Positions 35,447-45,400 of a stretch of 64,000 bases of DNA are shown here, piece by piece; the first letter of the stretch is position 1; each line of letters begins with the position of its first letter. Both the position numbers and the translations under genes were made by a program. This stretch comes from JAWPMV01 sp039819665 (GTDB lineage Bacteria; Bacteroidota; Bacteroidia; J057). Under the pieces are notes generated by a model that saw nothing but the letters and a program-made list of their open reading frames with translations, was not told where the DNA came from and did no database searches. The DNA lies in contig JBCBRM010000037.1 in NCBI GenBank assembly GCA_039819665.1, forward strand, positions 1 through 64,000, given 5' to 3'.

Positions 35447-36313
35447 TCAATCTTTAAAGAAGTCTTTCAAATACATGAGAAATTCCTTTGTCTGTTCCTG
35501 GTGAAGAAAGTGCCCACAATTATTCATATGTAATGATTGAGAACCTTCAGGCATTTTTTCATCCATCATCTCCAGCATTTTTGGCAAAACTCCTTTGTCA
35601 TTTTTGCCTCCGAGGAAAAGTACAGGCATCTGAGGCCTTCGATAGTAGACTTTGCTCAGTTCCCGATTTTTCTGATCCTCAAAAAAAGACCAGTAATATC
35701 CCAAAGCAGCCTCCAGACGACCTTCCATCTGGAAACTTTCCTTGATTTGATGGGCTGTATTTTGATAATTGGTCCAATCTGGGGACCATCTTTTATACAG
35801 GGTGTCTAGGTATTGGAAATTGTTCTTGCGAGTTTTTTTTATGGCCCTCTTTTTATTGCGGAAAAGGAGGAAATGCCTGCCAAACCAGAGCAGCTTCAAA
35901 TTTATCTTGAAACAAGCAGGGTGTGGGATAGCAATAGTCAGAATCTTTTTGATTCGATCCGGAGCTAGATTTGCGAGAGTATAGGTAATGGATGCTCCCC
36001 AGTCTTGCCCAACTACATAAAACTCTTTCAACTGTAGATGGTCTGCAAGCGCAATAATATCCTCAGCTATACTTTTGAGGGAATAGCTGCCATCTTTGGA
36101 TATGCCACTTGGGTAATAGCCACGGAGAAAGGGGGCAATGCATCGATATTCTTTCTTGAGGACCTTGATGCTACTGTCCCAGGTATTGGCCAGATCCGGA
36201 AAACCGTGTAGAAAGATGATCGCAGGCCCACCTCCTTCATCTGTATAGGCCAATTTGATCCCATTACAATCGGCAAATTGAATAGGAAATTTGCTAAGTG
36301 AACTGATTTCCAT
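35447..36313 (-). CDS. Alpha/beta hydrolase, epoxide hydrolase-like
   Basis: 288 residues from the ATG at 36313 (a TTG six bases upstream is less likely). Conserved features: oxyanion HGFPD (about 37-41), nucleophile elbow VGQDWGAS with Asp as nucleophile, which is typical of epoxide hydrolases and haloalkane dehalogenases, a cap-like basic helix region (RNKKRAIKKTRKNN) and the catalytic His in NCGHFLHQEQ. Reaction class is inferred; substrate unknown. The gene is 15 bases after the class V aminotransferase and probably co-transcribed. Confidence 0.87.
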   Translation of the reverse strand: MEISSLSKFPIQFADCNGIKLAYTDEGGGPAIIFLHGFPDLANTWDSSIKVLKKEYRCIAPFLRGYYPSGISKDGSYSLKSIAEDIIALADHLQLKEFYVVGQDWGASITYTLANLAPDRIKKILTIAIPHPACFKINLKLLWFGRHFLLFRNKKRAIKKTRKNNFQYLDTLYKRWSPDWTNYQNTAHQIKESFQMEGRLEAALGYYWSFFEDQKNRELSKVYYRRPQMPVLFLGGKNDKGVLPKMLEMMDEKMPEGSQSLHMNNCGHFLHQEQTKEFLMYLKDFFKD

Positions 36314-36328
36314 GAGCAAGTTCTAGAG

Positions 36329-37498
36329 TTAAACCGCCATCATTACTTGTTTGGCTGCTTTGCTACCAGCGTTACTTTCATGCTGATAGCCACAGACTTC
36401 AAGGGCTGTTTCTATTGCTCCTACGGTAGCTAGTAAATCATTTTGATTAACAGCTCCCATATGACCGACGCGAAAGTATTCTGACTTTATCTCTCCCAGT
36501 AATCCGCCAGCTACAATGACTCCCGCTTGAACAATCGCTGCCCGGAATTTTGCTCCATCAATGCCTTCCGGATAATAGGCGGCAGTGAGGGTATTGGCTG
36601 CTATTTCTGGACGCAAAGCCAGAGGCTTAATCTTCAGCGCGTGCATTGCTGCTCTGAAGGCATCAGCTATTTTTTGGTGTCTTTCGAAACGAGCATCCAT
36701 GCCTTCCGCCAAAATCTGTTTCAAACTCACTTCTAATGCGATCACCAAATTGACCGCAGGTGTACCAAAGTAGGAAGGTTTCCTCGCTTCATAGGCTTCC
36801 ATAATTGGTAACCAATTGGCCCAATCAGCATAATAATTACTTACCGGGGTCTGGCGATTTTTCCAAACCTCCATAGCTCGCTGGGATGCAACAAGTAAAG
36901 CAAGACCCGGAGGTACTGCTACCGCTTTCTGAGATGCCGTAAGTACTATATCAAGCCCCCATTCCTCTTGCCTGATTTCCTCTGCTGCTACTGAACAAAC
37001 GCCATCCAGGACAGTCAGCGTATTGTATTTCAATCCTAATGCACCTATTGCCTGAGGATCAATTCTAACCCCTGTTGAGGTATCGACATGTGTAAAAGTC
37101 AGGAGCTTGTAGTCTTTGTTGGAAAGAGCCTTTTCTATGCGCTCGATAGAAACAACCTCGCCAATTGTGGCTTCCAGCATATCCACTTCTGCTCCATATC
37201 TTTTGAGAAGATTAGCAAATCGAGTCCCGAAATAACCACTGGAAATCACCAGGGCTTTATCACCCGGCTCGATAAGATTAGAACCTGCCATATCCATAGC
37301 CAGAGTTCCTGTCCCAGCTACGATAAAAGGCTGGCCGGAAGGACTAAGCCACACATCTCTGAGCATTTCAAGAGATCGTCCAAAAGATTCGATAAAATTA
37401 GGGGCAACATGACTAGGAGTGGGTACGCTCATGGCTGCCAATACTTCCGGTTCAAATTCGATAGGACCGGGAATCATAAGTAGCTTTCTTCCTTTCAT
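36329..37498 (-). CDS. Class V aminotransferase (alanine-glyoxylate / serine-pyruvate type)
   Basis: 389 residues of fold-type I PLP enzyme. PLP-binding Lys191 sits in LTASQKAVAVPPGL, Asp165 in TVLDGVCSVAAEE pairs with the pyridine nitrogen, and the N-terminal MIPGPIEFEPEVL and AGTGTLAMDMAGSNL segments are typical of the alanine-glyoxylate/serine-pyruvate aminotransferase group. It would interconvert glyoxylate or pyruvate with glycine, serine or alanine. It is placed between the L,D-transpeptidase-like gene (87-base gap) and the hydrolase. Confidence 0.9.
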   Translation of the reverse strand: MKGRKLLMIPGPIEFEPEVLAAMSVPTPSHVAPNFIESFGRSLEMLRDVWLSPSGQPFIVAGTGTLAMDMAGSNLIEPGDKALVISSGYFGTRFANLLKRYGAEVDMLEATIGEVVSIERIEKALSNKDYKLLTFTHVDTSTGVRIDPQAIGALGLKYNTLTVLDGVCSVAAEEIRQEEWGLDIVLTASQKAVAVPPGLALLVASQRAMEVWKNRQTPVSNYYADWANWLPIMEAYEARKPSYFGTPAVNLVIALEVSLKQILAEGMDARFERHQKIADAFRAAMHALKIKPLALRPEIAANTLTAAYYPEGIDGAKFRAAIVQAGVIVAGGLLGEIKSEYFRVGHMGAVNQNDLLATVGAIETALEVCGYQHESNAGSKAAKQVMMAV

Positions 37499-37585
37499 TA
37501 GGCTGGATATTTTTTCTAAAGATTTGGTAAGACAAGTTAAAACCTTATCCCGATAATCGTATAAAATTTGCGGAATTAAGCCAGC

Positions 37586-38317
37586 TTATTCTACCGGCAC
37601 ATAGTTCCCAACTGTATTTATCTGATAATCGGCCAATTTTCTACGGGATTCAAAGGCTTGATAAAACGGAATCAGGTTTTCCCAAAATGCCCTATGTTGT
37701 GGAAATTCTTGGAATAAAGGCTGCATATTCTCTAATTCCATTTTTGCTGGAAAAATATGGACCGGAACCTGACTTTGCCCTTGAAGTTTGGCCTGTTCAG
37801 CCAGCACAAATAGTTCCTCTATGCCCGGATCTCCTAAGGGAATACAGCCAATCGTAACACATTTTCCATGGATGAAAATATCACTGCCGGGTTCCTGGGG
37901 GTCGCCTTTGATACGATCGGATTTATTGGGATAGTTTAAGCCTAGAGAAAGGTGAAACTGACTTTTGGGATTGAAACGGTCAATGTGATACAGGCCTTCC
38001 GGGATTTGTTTATCTCCTTCTTTTCGCTTGGGGCCTAAAGTGCCTGAAGTAGTACAAAAATCATAAGTTTTCAGTAGGTGAAAGCTTTCTTCTGTAAGCT
38101 TTTTGACATACACTTCTAGGAGCTCCTCCTGCTTAAAAGCCCGTATGAAGATTTCGTAACCCTGCTCCGTATTCAGCCCAAAGTCTTTTAGTTCTTTTTT
38201 CCATTTCTCCCGAACCTTTTCATATACAAAGCGATCTGAGACCTCATTGGGAGAGCTACAATTGATCATGAAAAATGGAAGAAGCATAAAAAGGAGAAAT
38301 CTACTTTGTGTTTTCAT
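37586..38317 (-). CDS. YafK-like L,D-transpeptidase-family lipoprotein
   Basis: 243 residues. Lipobox Cys20 (FFMINCSS). The YkuD/L,D-transpeptidase motif is IHGKCVTIGCIPLGD, with His150 and catalytic Cys158. The usual SxGC is TxGC here (Thr155). KTYDFCTTSGTLGPKRKEGD and QIPEGLYHIDRFNP match the YafK (DpaA-like) subgroup, which in E. coli acts on peptidoglycan-bound lipoprotein links. A role in peptidoglycan or envelope links is likely, exact reaction unproven. Its start overlaps the DinB gene by 17 bases. Confidence 0.85.
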   Translation of the reverse strand: MKTQSRFLLFMLLPFFMINCSSPNEVSDRFVYEKVREKWKKELKDFGLNTEQGYEIFIRAFKQEELLEVYVKKLTEESFHLLKTYDFCTTSGTLGPKRKEGDKQIPEGLYHIDRFNPKSQFHLSLGLNYPNKSDRIKGDPQEPGSDIFIHGKCVTIGCIPLGDPGIEELFVLAEQAKLQGQSQVPVHIFPAKMELENMQPLFQEFPQHRAFWENLIPFYQAFESRRKLADYQINTVGNYVPVE

Positions 38318-38813
38318 CGGAACTTAAATCGGCTACTTTTTCGGAGGTAAGGCCATAGATTGGTGGAGTTTCTATGCCCAACATAGCCAGGTATACATAA
38401 ATTTGACCTCTATGGTGAATTTCATGTTCCAACATAGCTCGTAACCACTTCCAGAGGGTAATTTCAATACCTGCCGGGGTTTTACATTTAGCATATATGT
38501 CGGCTTCACTGAGTTGAGAAAAAATAGCATAAGATTCTTCCTGCATTTTTTCATAATAGGCTATCACCTCATCATAACCTTCTGCCAATTCGGGGCCGCA
38601 ACCGTTATACCTGCTAGGCCTCAAGCATGCATTTTCTGCATACATATCCCTTTCTATACTGGCCAGATGGCGAATGAGATCACCAATACTGAAACTATTT
38701 TCTCCCCAGCGCCATTCGATTTTGTCTTTGGGGATGTAGGGGAATAAACGAGAGGTCCGTCCTTTTACCCGTTTGTAGTATTTCAAGAAAGTATCCAGGT
38801 CTGTTATCTGCAT
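38301..38813 (-). CDS. DinB-family protein
   Basis: 170 residues forming the DinB four-helix bundle. Conserved His ligands for a divalent metal appear in IGDLIRHLASIERDMY and in MLEHEIHHRGQIYVYLAMLG. Homologues act as thiol-dependent S-transferases or have no known activity. It overlaps the next gene by 17 bases and follows the GNAT gene by 19, so the three are likely one transcript. Confidence 0.85.
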   Translation of the reverse strand: MQITDLDTFLKYYKRVKGRTSRLFPYIPKDKIEWRWGENSFSIGDLIRHLASIERDMYAENACLRPSRYNGCGPELAEGYDEVIAYYEKMQEESYAIFSQLSEADIYAKCKTPAGIEITLWKWLRAMLEHEIHHRGQIYVYLAMLGIETPPIYGLTSEKVADLSSDENTK

Positions 38814-38832
38814 AGTTTTTGGATTTGGGGGC

Positions 38833-39642
38833 TTACATCTCCATCATCATCTCATATTGGTTGATATAGTTTTCAAATCCTAATTCTGCAAGTGCATCAA
38901 TGAATTTTACCCTTGCAGCATCTACGTTAACCAATCGAATATTTTCACATTGAGAGGAGATCGTAGAGAAGAGTGCTGGAAGAGCTTCTACCGGGAGCTC
39001 ATAATGGACGAGCATATTTCGTTCAGGATTGATTATATAATAGGATTTATCATACTGATCAATAATGTAACATTGGAAGCTAGTTTCATTTTTGGAAATT
39101 GCTTCATACGTAAAATCCCAGGAATAAAATTGCTCCTTTTGGCGGATAAGATTTTCGATGGAAGATAATTTTACTTGACTTTGTGTTAGTGAAGTATTTT
39201 CGACTTTACAATCTCCCCGAAAGGAAAGCAAAGACTTAATTTTGTGGAAGCCAATTCTTTCATATACCCGAATAGCTCGGTCATTGGCCTGAATTACTTC
39301 CAGACGACAATTTTGTACCCCTCTTTTCTTAAGGTGAGGAAGGGCATGTGTATAAATACGATCTACCACTTTCTGACCTCTATAAGCAGGAATAACTCCT
39401 GTTCCTGTATTGAAGGCTGTCAGTTCTTCTTCCTGAACATCAATGCCATTCATGATGAAACCTACTAATTGATCTTTATCGAACATCCCAAACGAGAGAT
39501 CGTATTCCACTCTAGCCCCTCGAAATCTTTCCGCCCAATAGTCAATACTCTCAGGCATTTTGACAAAGTATCCTTCAAATGCTTCTAATAAACAAGCGAC
39601 TATATCGCTCAAACTTGTATCTGCAAGTGATCTGATTTCCAT
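38833..39642 (-). CDS. GNAT family N-acetyltransferase with C-terminal extension
   Basis: 269 residues. The N-terminal 150 residues hold a GNAT domain (TGTGVIPAYRGQKVVDRIYT as acetyl-CoA loop, EVIQANDRAIRVYERIGFHK as motif B). The C-terminal 115 residues look like a second, degenerate GNAT-like half (YYIINPERNMLVHYELPVEA and ENIRLVNVDAARVKFIDALA), as in two-domain acetyltransferases. Substrate unknown. First gene of the minus-strand run; the plus-strand oxidase gene diverges from it. Confidence 0.83.
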   Translation of the reverse strand: MEIRSLADTSLSDIVACLLEAFEGYFVKMPESIDYWAERFRGARVEYDLSFGMFDKDQLVGFIMNGIDVQEEELTAFNTGTGVIPAYRGQKVVDRIYTHALPHLKKRGVQNCRLEVIQANDRAIRVYERIGFHKIKSLLSFRGDCKVENTSLTQSQVKLSSIENLIRQKEQFYSWDFTYEAISKNETSFQCYIIDQYDKSYYIINPERNMLVHYELPVEALPALFSTISSQCENIRLVNVDAARVKFIDALAELGFENYINQYEMMMEM

Positions 39643-39891
39643 AGCTAAAATCTATCCTTTTTTGGGGAAAGGATTTCATTTTTTCTTCCTGAGTTTGAGA
39701 ATTTTTCCAGAAAAGTGAATTTTCTTTGGGAATTTCCTAGCTTAAAGCAGAAAGACTTTAATTATGGCCTATCAGATGGAAGGAAAATTTATGAGATGGA
39801 ATAGGCGTAGCTCAGCTTTTCTTCCTTCCAATTTTGCGCTGGTTTTCTAAAAGTGCCAAAAGAACCAAATAAAAACTCAAAGACTACTACT

Positions 39892-41256
39892 ATGGAAAGA
39901 AGAACTTTCCTTCGATCAACATCGGTTATTGTGGCCGGTTCCTTATTTACCACCTTATTTGCTTGCAAGGACGAAATCATGGAAGAAGTAGCAGCGGCCC
40001 GCACCAATTGGGCTGGGAACCTGACCTATAGTACTGACAAGCTGTACGAACCCACTAATGAGGCAGAATTGTTGGACTATCTGAAAAAGTTGGACCATTC
40101 GAAGGCCCTAGGAAGCTGTCATTCTTTTAATAAAGTCGCTGATAGCACCTATAGCCAAATTTCTCTCACTAAAATGGCGAAGGTAATGGAAATCAATGCA
40201 GCTGAAAGTACAGTCAGGGTTTCTGCGGGTATCAGATACGGGGAATTGGCCGATTACCTACATGAAAATGGATTTGCTTTACACAATCTTGCCTCTCTAC
40301 CTCACATTTCAGTAGCAGGGGCATGTGCTACCGGGACGCACGGTTCCGGTGATCCTAATGGAAATCTCCCAAGTATTGTTCGGGAAGTTGAATTCATTAA
40401 TGCTGCAGGAGAAAAGTCAGTCTTGAAAAAAGGACTTGATCCTGATTTTGAAGGAGCGGTTGTAGGACTGGGAGCACTAGGTCTGGTCACACATCTAAAA
40501 TTGGAGATACAGCCTGATTTCGAAGTGAGACAAGACATTTACCTGGACTTACCCATCTCTTCTATGGAGGAATATTTCGAAGATATTTATGCGATGGGAT
40601 ATAGTGTGAGCTTGTTTACGGATTGGGCGAATGAGAGTGTAAATCAAGTTTGGCTCAAAAATCGGGTGGGGGAAGAGTCGCTGGAATTGCCCGCTGATCT
40701 TTTTGGCGCTAAAGCAGCAGATCGGAATGTCCATCCAATTATTGAACTGTCTGCCGAGAATTGTACGGATCAAATGGGAATTGTAGGTCCCTGGCATGAG
40801 CGTTTACCTCATTTTAAAATGGATTTTACTCCGAGTAGCGGCGACGAACTTCAGGCTGAATTTTTTGTACCAAGAGAGTATGCTGTGGAGGCCTTGATGA
40901 CCGTTTATTCTATGGGGGAAAAGATTACACCACATCTGTTTATTTCTGAAATTAGAAGTATTGCGGCAGATGATCTATGGATGAGTCCCTGTTATCAGGA
41001 AGCTTGTATAGCCATTCATTTTACCTGGAAGCCTCATACAAAAGAAGTGATGGAACTCCTTCCCCAAATTGAAGAGGCACTTAAGCCATATCGGGTTCGT
41101 CCGCATTGGGGCAAACTATTTACGGTTTCTAAGGAGTATCTGGAAGGGATTTATACAAAAATACCAGATTTCCGAGCGCTTATCGATAAACATGATCCGG
41201 ATCGGAAGTTTAGCAATGAGTTTTTGGAGAAGTTTGTGTATAAGGCTAAGGTTTAA
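39892..41256 (+). CDS. Exported FAD-dependent sugar-alcohol/lactone oxidase-like protein
   Basis: 454 residues from the ATG at 39892, which starts a Tat-like signal (MERRTFLRSTSVIVAGSLFT); the frame runs back to 39853 but would bury that signal. The FAD-binding (PCMH) half has GSCHSFN with His77 at the place of the covalently flavinylated His of alditol oxidases, and VAGACATGTHGSGDPNGNLP. The C-terminal ALO-type half has RPHWGKLFTVS and HDPDRKFSNEFL. Reaction probably oxidation of an alditol or aldonolactone with O2. A Cys at about 25 could make it a Tat lipoprotein. Confidence 0.9.
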   Translation: MERRTFLRSTSVIVAGSLFTTLFACKDEIMEEVAAARTNWAGNLTYSTDKLYEPTNEAELLDYLKKLDHSKALGSCHSFNKVADSTYSQISLTKMAKVMEINAAESTVRVSAGIRYGELADYLHENGFALHNLASLPHISVAGACATGTHGSGDPNGNLPSIVREVEFINAAGEKSVLKKGLDPDFEGAVVGLGALGLVTHLKLEIQPDFEVRQDIYLDLPISSMEEYFEDIYAMGYSVSLFTDWANESVNQVWLKNRVGEESLELPADLFGAKAADRNVHPIIELSAENCTDQMGIVGPWHERLPHFKMDFTPSSGDELQAEFFVPREYAVEALMTVYSMGEKITPHLFISEIRSIAADDLWMSPCYQEACIAIHFTWKPHTKEVMELLPQIEEALKPYRVRPHWGKLFTVSKEYLEGIYTKIPDFRALIDKHDPDRKFSNEFLEKFVYKAKV

Positions 41257-41269
41257 CTATACTGTCAAT

Positions 41270-41410
41270 TATTAATTATCATCCCGACCAAAGTGGAGGG
41301 ACCTTAAGCAGGAGTCTCTATTACCCATTTAAGGAGAAAATTGGCAATGCCTTGGACAAGTATTATAGGCCCTTCGGCTGGGCTCGGGGTGCCAACTGTA
41401 GGTGAGATGT
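41270..41410. repeat. REP-like intergenic sequence
   Basis: Between the two convergent genes, catcccgaccaaagtggagg at 41280 and cccttcggctgggctcgggg at about 41371 resemble the short GC-rich palindromic words that recur between genes of many Bacteroidota. The composition is clearly more GC-rich than the flanking sequence. Only one copy is in this window, so its repeated nature is assumed from other genomes. Confidence 0.35.
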
Positions 41411-41414
41411 TACT

Positions 41415-41885
41415 CTAAAAATAAGTCATCATTTCTTCCAAGTACTTCTGATCAAGCTCTGAAAAATCATCATATTCATCGCTATCCACATCCAGAATCA
41501 TCGTGGTCTTCCCATCCACCACTTTAGGTACGACAATTTCTGACTTAGAAAGGCTGCTGCAGGCAATATGTCCAGGAAAAGCATTGACATCTGGTACGAT
41601 TAGGGTTCTTTTTTGGTATGCGCTGGCTCCACAAACTCCTTTACTCAAAGGAATACGCGTACAGGCCAAAGGTCCCTGAAAAGGTCCCAGTACTAGTTCT
41701 CCTTCCTGCATACGATAAAAGCCTACCCAGAAGAATCCAAATGCTTCTTTGAGCATAGCACTCGCATTGGCCATATTGGCAATGGGATCGCTTTCTGTTT
41801 CAACTACTGCCTTGATTTGGGGGAGTAACTCTTTGTAGCGTTCTTCGCGAGTAAGATTGGGGGTGAGGGTAATAGATTCTGCCAT
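41415..41885 (-). CDS. msrC: Free methionine-(R)-sulfoxide reductase (GAF fold)
   Basis: 156 residues, normal size. The three catalytic cysteines are Cys75 (LACTRIP), Cys85 (KGVCGAS) and Cys109 (GHIACSS). Their spacing (10 and 24) is the same as in the E. coli enzyme (84, 94, 118). The LGPFQGP motif and the late ILDVDSDEYDDF segment complete the GAF active site. It reduces free methionine-R-sulfoxide with thioredoxin, a repair role under oxidative stress. Next to a DUF2809 gene without a clear functional link. Confidence 0.95.
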   Translation of the reverse strand: MAESITLTPNLTREERYKELLPQIKAVVETESDPIANMANASAMLKEAFGFFWVGFYRMQEGELVLGPFQGPLACTRIPLSKGVCGASAYQKRTLIVPDVNAFPGHIACSSLSKSEIVVPKVVDGKTTMILDVDSDEYDDFSELDQKYLEEMMTYF

Positions 41886-41981
41886 AGGCTGATTTAACGA
41901 TAGCTTCCGGTTTTAGTTGGGAGAGTGAAGGGGAAATGCTTGAAATGCAAGCCTGCCGACATCCAGCCCTCCTTTCATAAA

Positions 41982-42356
41982 TCACAAATTTGAGTTTTTC
42001 CTTTCTACAATCAAAACCAAAAGTATCCCCAAAGTATAGGCAAGCATATCTTCCCAGCTAAAAGCATTTCCCAAAATCAATTTAGCTGCTAAATTATTTT
42101 TTAGTCCCAGCCATTTAATCAATCCTAGGTATTGGCTAAATTCTACCAAATAAGAGAAAACGAGGCTGCCCATTGCCGCCTGCCAAACAGATAAATGGGT
42201 GAAACTCTTGAGGAAGGCGTAAATCAGCATAACTACCAGAAAGTCACCTACATAGGGACGTATAAAAGAGTCTTTTGCAAAGGCTGCAATCAGCACTTCA
42301 ACTAAAAGAAGGAGAATACATGCAAGGAAATAAGGTTTCTTGAAGGTAAGGCGCAT
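41982..42356 (-). CDS. DUF2809 membrane protein
   Basis: 124 residues with four predicted membrane helices (about 9-27, 34-51, 57-75, 95-116). The sequence SYLVEFSQYLGLIKWLGLKN with the Glu/Gln pair, and GNAFSWEDMLAYTLGILL, is the signature of the DUF2809 family of small membrane proteins (related in pattern to VanZ-like proteins). No function is known. Basic residues at both ends suggest a cytosolic N- and C-terminus. Confidence 0.8.
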   Translation of the reverse strand: MRLTFKKPYFLACILLLLVEVLIAAFAKDSFIRPYVGDFLVVMLIYAFLKSFTHLSVWQAAMGSLVFSYLVEFSQYLGLIKWLGLKNNLAAKLILGNAFSWEDMLAYTLGILLVLIVERKNSNL

Positions 42357-42417
42357 ATACTAGCTCCAACTTACAAGAAAAATTGGATAAGTCGTTGTTA
42401 GATAGGAAATGAAATAA

Positions 42418-42441
42418 AGCCACCCTTTATGAAGGGCGGCT
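42418..42441 (-). terminator. Terminator of the DUF5060 gene
   Basis: In the minus direction the stem agccgccctt / aagggtggct has a four-base loop and is followed by ttattt. It lies 27 bases after the stop of the gene at 42469. Confidence 0.65.
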
Positions 42442-42468
42442 CCTTGATAATCTTAAATTCTAATTACC

Positions 42469-45400
42469 CTAATTTTCTTTTATAAAGAAAGTCGTGACTT
42501 TCTGACTACTTTCTTTATCCGTAACCATAATCAGATAAAGGCCATTTGCATATTGAGAGACATCCATACCAGGATCCGGATCTCCGGAAGTATAGTTTTG
42601 TTGTTGTAGCAACCTGCCCTGGCTATCCAAGAGATGTAGATCATATGAACGATCTGGCGGGGATTCAATAGCAACAGATACTCTTCCACTCCCTGGATTT
42701 GGATAAGCTTTTATTTCGGCCAAAAAGGAATCTTCAATCCGGACCTCTCTGATTTCGGAATATTGACTGGTTCCATCTATATCGATTTGTTTGATTCTAT
42801 AATACAGGATGCCAGAGGTACCGATTTCCTGATCAATAAAACCATAAGATTGGGGGGAATTGCTGGTTCCTGCTCCGGCAATTTCTCCTAATTTCTGGAA
42901 AGTAGTGCTATCAACACTGCGTTCAATTTGGAAGCTGGCATTATTTTGTTCTCGGGCAGTGGTCCAGCTGAGTTCTACTTTATTAAAACCTGTTTGTCTA
43001 GCCGTAAAGTCAAGCCATTCTACGGGAAAGGTTGTACTGCCGTATATTATTTCATCTGGTCCGTTTCCTTGTGGTTTAGTATAATCCTTGCTTAATACGA
43101 TTTTATCCATTTCGAAACCGTCTTCCCGCAGTGAAAAAGAAAGGGTATGGAGTCCTCGCGTATTGATATCCAAATAAAGCAGCTGTGCTTCACCGCAATG
43201 GTTTTGGGTGGTTCTTTGTTTACTTTCCCAGGTCCATTGGTTTTTTCCAGTACACCATTGCATTCTTTGGCCAGAAGCGGGCCAGGTCCCATCAATTCCT
43301 ACATGAACTCCATTATCCTCGGTGCCAGTCGAATAAGCACGTACCCAAACATAAAAGCGTCCGGGATTATTGATATAAACCTGATAATCTATAATTGCTA
43401 AAACCCCAGGTGTATTGGAAAAGTTTTCTCCATTGATAAGGCGATCATCGTGAGTAGTCCTGGTATCTGGTAATATTTCTATATACCCACTGCTACTGGC
43501 TCCCTGAGAATGATTGGGATCAGGATCAGGGGTGATCCCTGGGTCAATCTGATCGCTGGTCAAGTACCACTGTCGTTTGTCTGTTTCCGTTTGTGCTATG
43601 AAGTGCTCTGCTTCTATAGCTAATACCCCATCTACTTCTTCTAAGATTAAAGTTGATCCGGGAGGAGGAGGTGGGGGAGGAGGATTGTTAGGGTCTGTCT
43701 CTATATATGCAACCCAATCCTGGTTGTCAGGAGCGGAAATGGAATTCCCACTAAGGCTGGTGGTAGGACCCATTTGACCATCTCTGGGATTAAACCAGCT
43801 GATAGAATGTGTTCCTGTAGGCAAGCCACTCAGGCTTGTACTACCTCCATCCGGTAAGTAGACTACATATGCAGTTTTATCTTTTGTACGTAGGAGATAG
43901 GCATCATTGTCTGACACTTCCCCATCTGCACTTTCTACTTCTGGAAGGTATTTCATCATATATTCCTCAAAGAAGGTTAGCGCATAGGCTGCATCTGTAT
44001 ATTTTTCATCTCTTGTGCGGTGATCCTCACAATTTAGATCAGAGCAACCCGATTGATATCCATAGTAGTATTCAAAGCCTGAACCTCCTCCAAGCAGCGT
44101 TCCCCAAATAACTTCTTCTCTTACTTTTTTACGATCATTAGGATCTACATGGACGCCAATATTTGCACCTCCCTGTTCATCATTAGCAACTACCCAGGGC
44201 TTTCCAGCTGCTGCTGATTCCTGTACCCAGTTGACTATATCCCTGTGAACATTACTAATGCCTGTTTGAACCGAAGCACCTGTGTAAGCTGAGGCATTTC
44301 CTAAAAGATCATCATAAACCTGTTCTTGCTGATTGGGATAGGTATGTAATACAACTAAATGTTGGTAAGGATCATGATCGGCAAAGTATTTCGCCATGTC
44401 TTTTCTCTGCTGCTCTGTCTGTGTATTTTCTTCACCGCAATTCCAGTTTAATGCGAGGTGATGAGAAAATCTGGCAATAAGTTCACGATAATAGATTTTC
44501 CTTTCTCTGCCAACATTCCCTCCATCCATCTTTTGATCGTTTTCTGTCTCCTGGGTTTTGAAATGCAGGAACATCCCTTTTTTATCTGCATAGGAGAAAA
44601 TCTTTTCCCATTGGGCCATTCGAGATACATCAAATCTGTCGTGGTGAACTTTGTTCCATGCATTACCGGTCCCACTTGAAGTTAAATGTGGACTGATGGT
44701 TTTATCATCCCCATCCAAACTAAATGTCAGGAATGAGAAGGCATTAACTTCTTTAATTTCCCCTAAATAGCGAATCGCTCCCAACATTTCTGTACCTTTC
44801 CCATTTTGCCAGGTATAATCCTGTGCATCAGAAGCCAGATAATCCTGTTGATGGGGAGCCCAGGTCTTTTTAGGGCTGGGGACATCGTCAAAATCATCAT
44901 AGGATAGCATATTTTCGGGTGCATCTGCCCCTGCTTTTATAAACCAATCCCCATTGGGAGCAGCTGGATTGGTTCCACTGTAACGCAAATAGTGTTTACC
45001 TACATATTGCAACCTTCCTTTCTGAGGGGCTCGATGATCCCTGCCGGATTTATTGGATTCTACTATGTTAAAGTTTCCGGAAGTTCCATCGAAAAAGCCC
45101 GCACTACTGCCACCTCCATTTATAGCAACATCAGTCCCCGTTTTAAATGAAGCTACCCAGGTCCATTCTCCCGTTCTGCCCGGGCTGAAATGAACCCTCC
45201 ATTTATTTCCACTTTCACAGCTATTTTCTTCAGCAGTTCCACAAGCCGCATAATAGCCGGGAATCTTATAAGTTGTATTACTAGCTGTATGAGTAAAACT
45301 GACTTCCATATTGAAGTCTGTGAAGGGATTAGGATTGCCTTGTTCGGAAGTATTGGGGCCGTCGAATGTCAGGCTTGTTTTGTGCCAGCGGCGTAATTCG

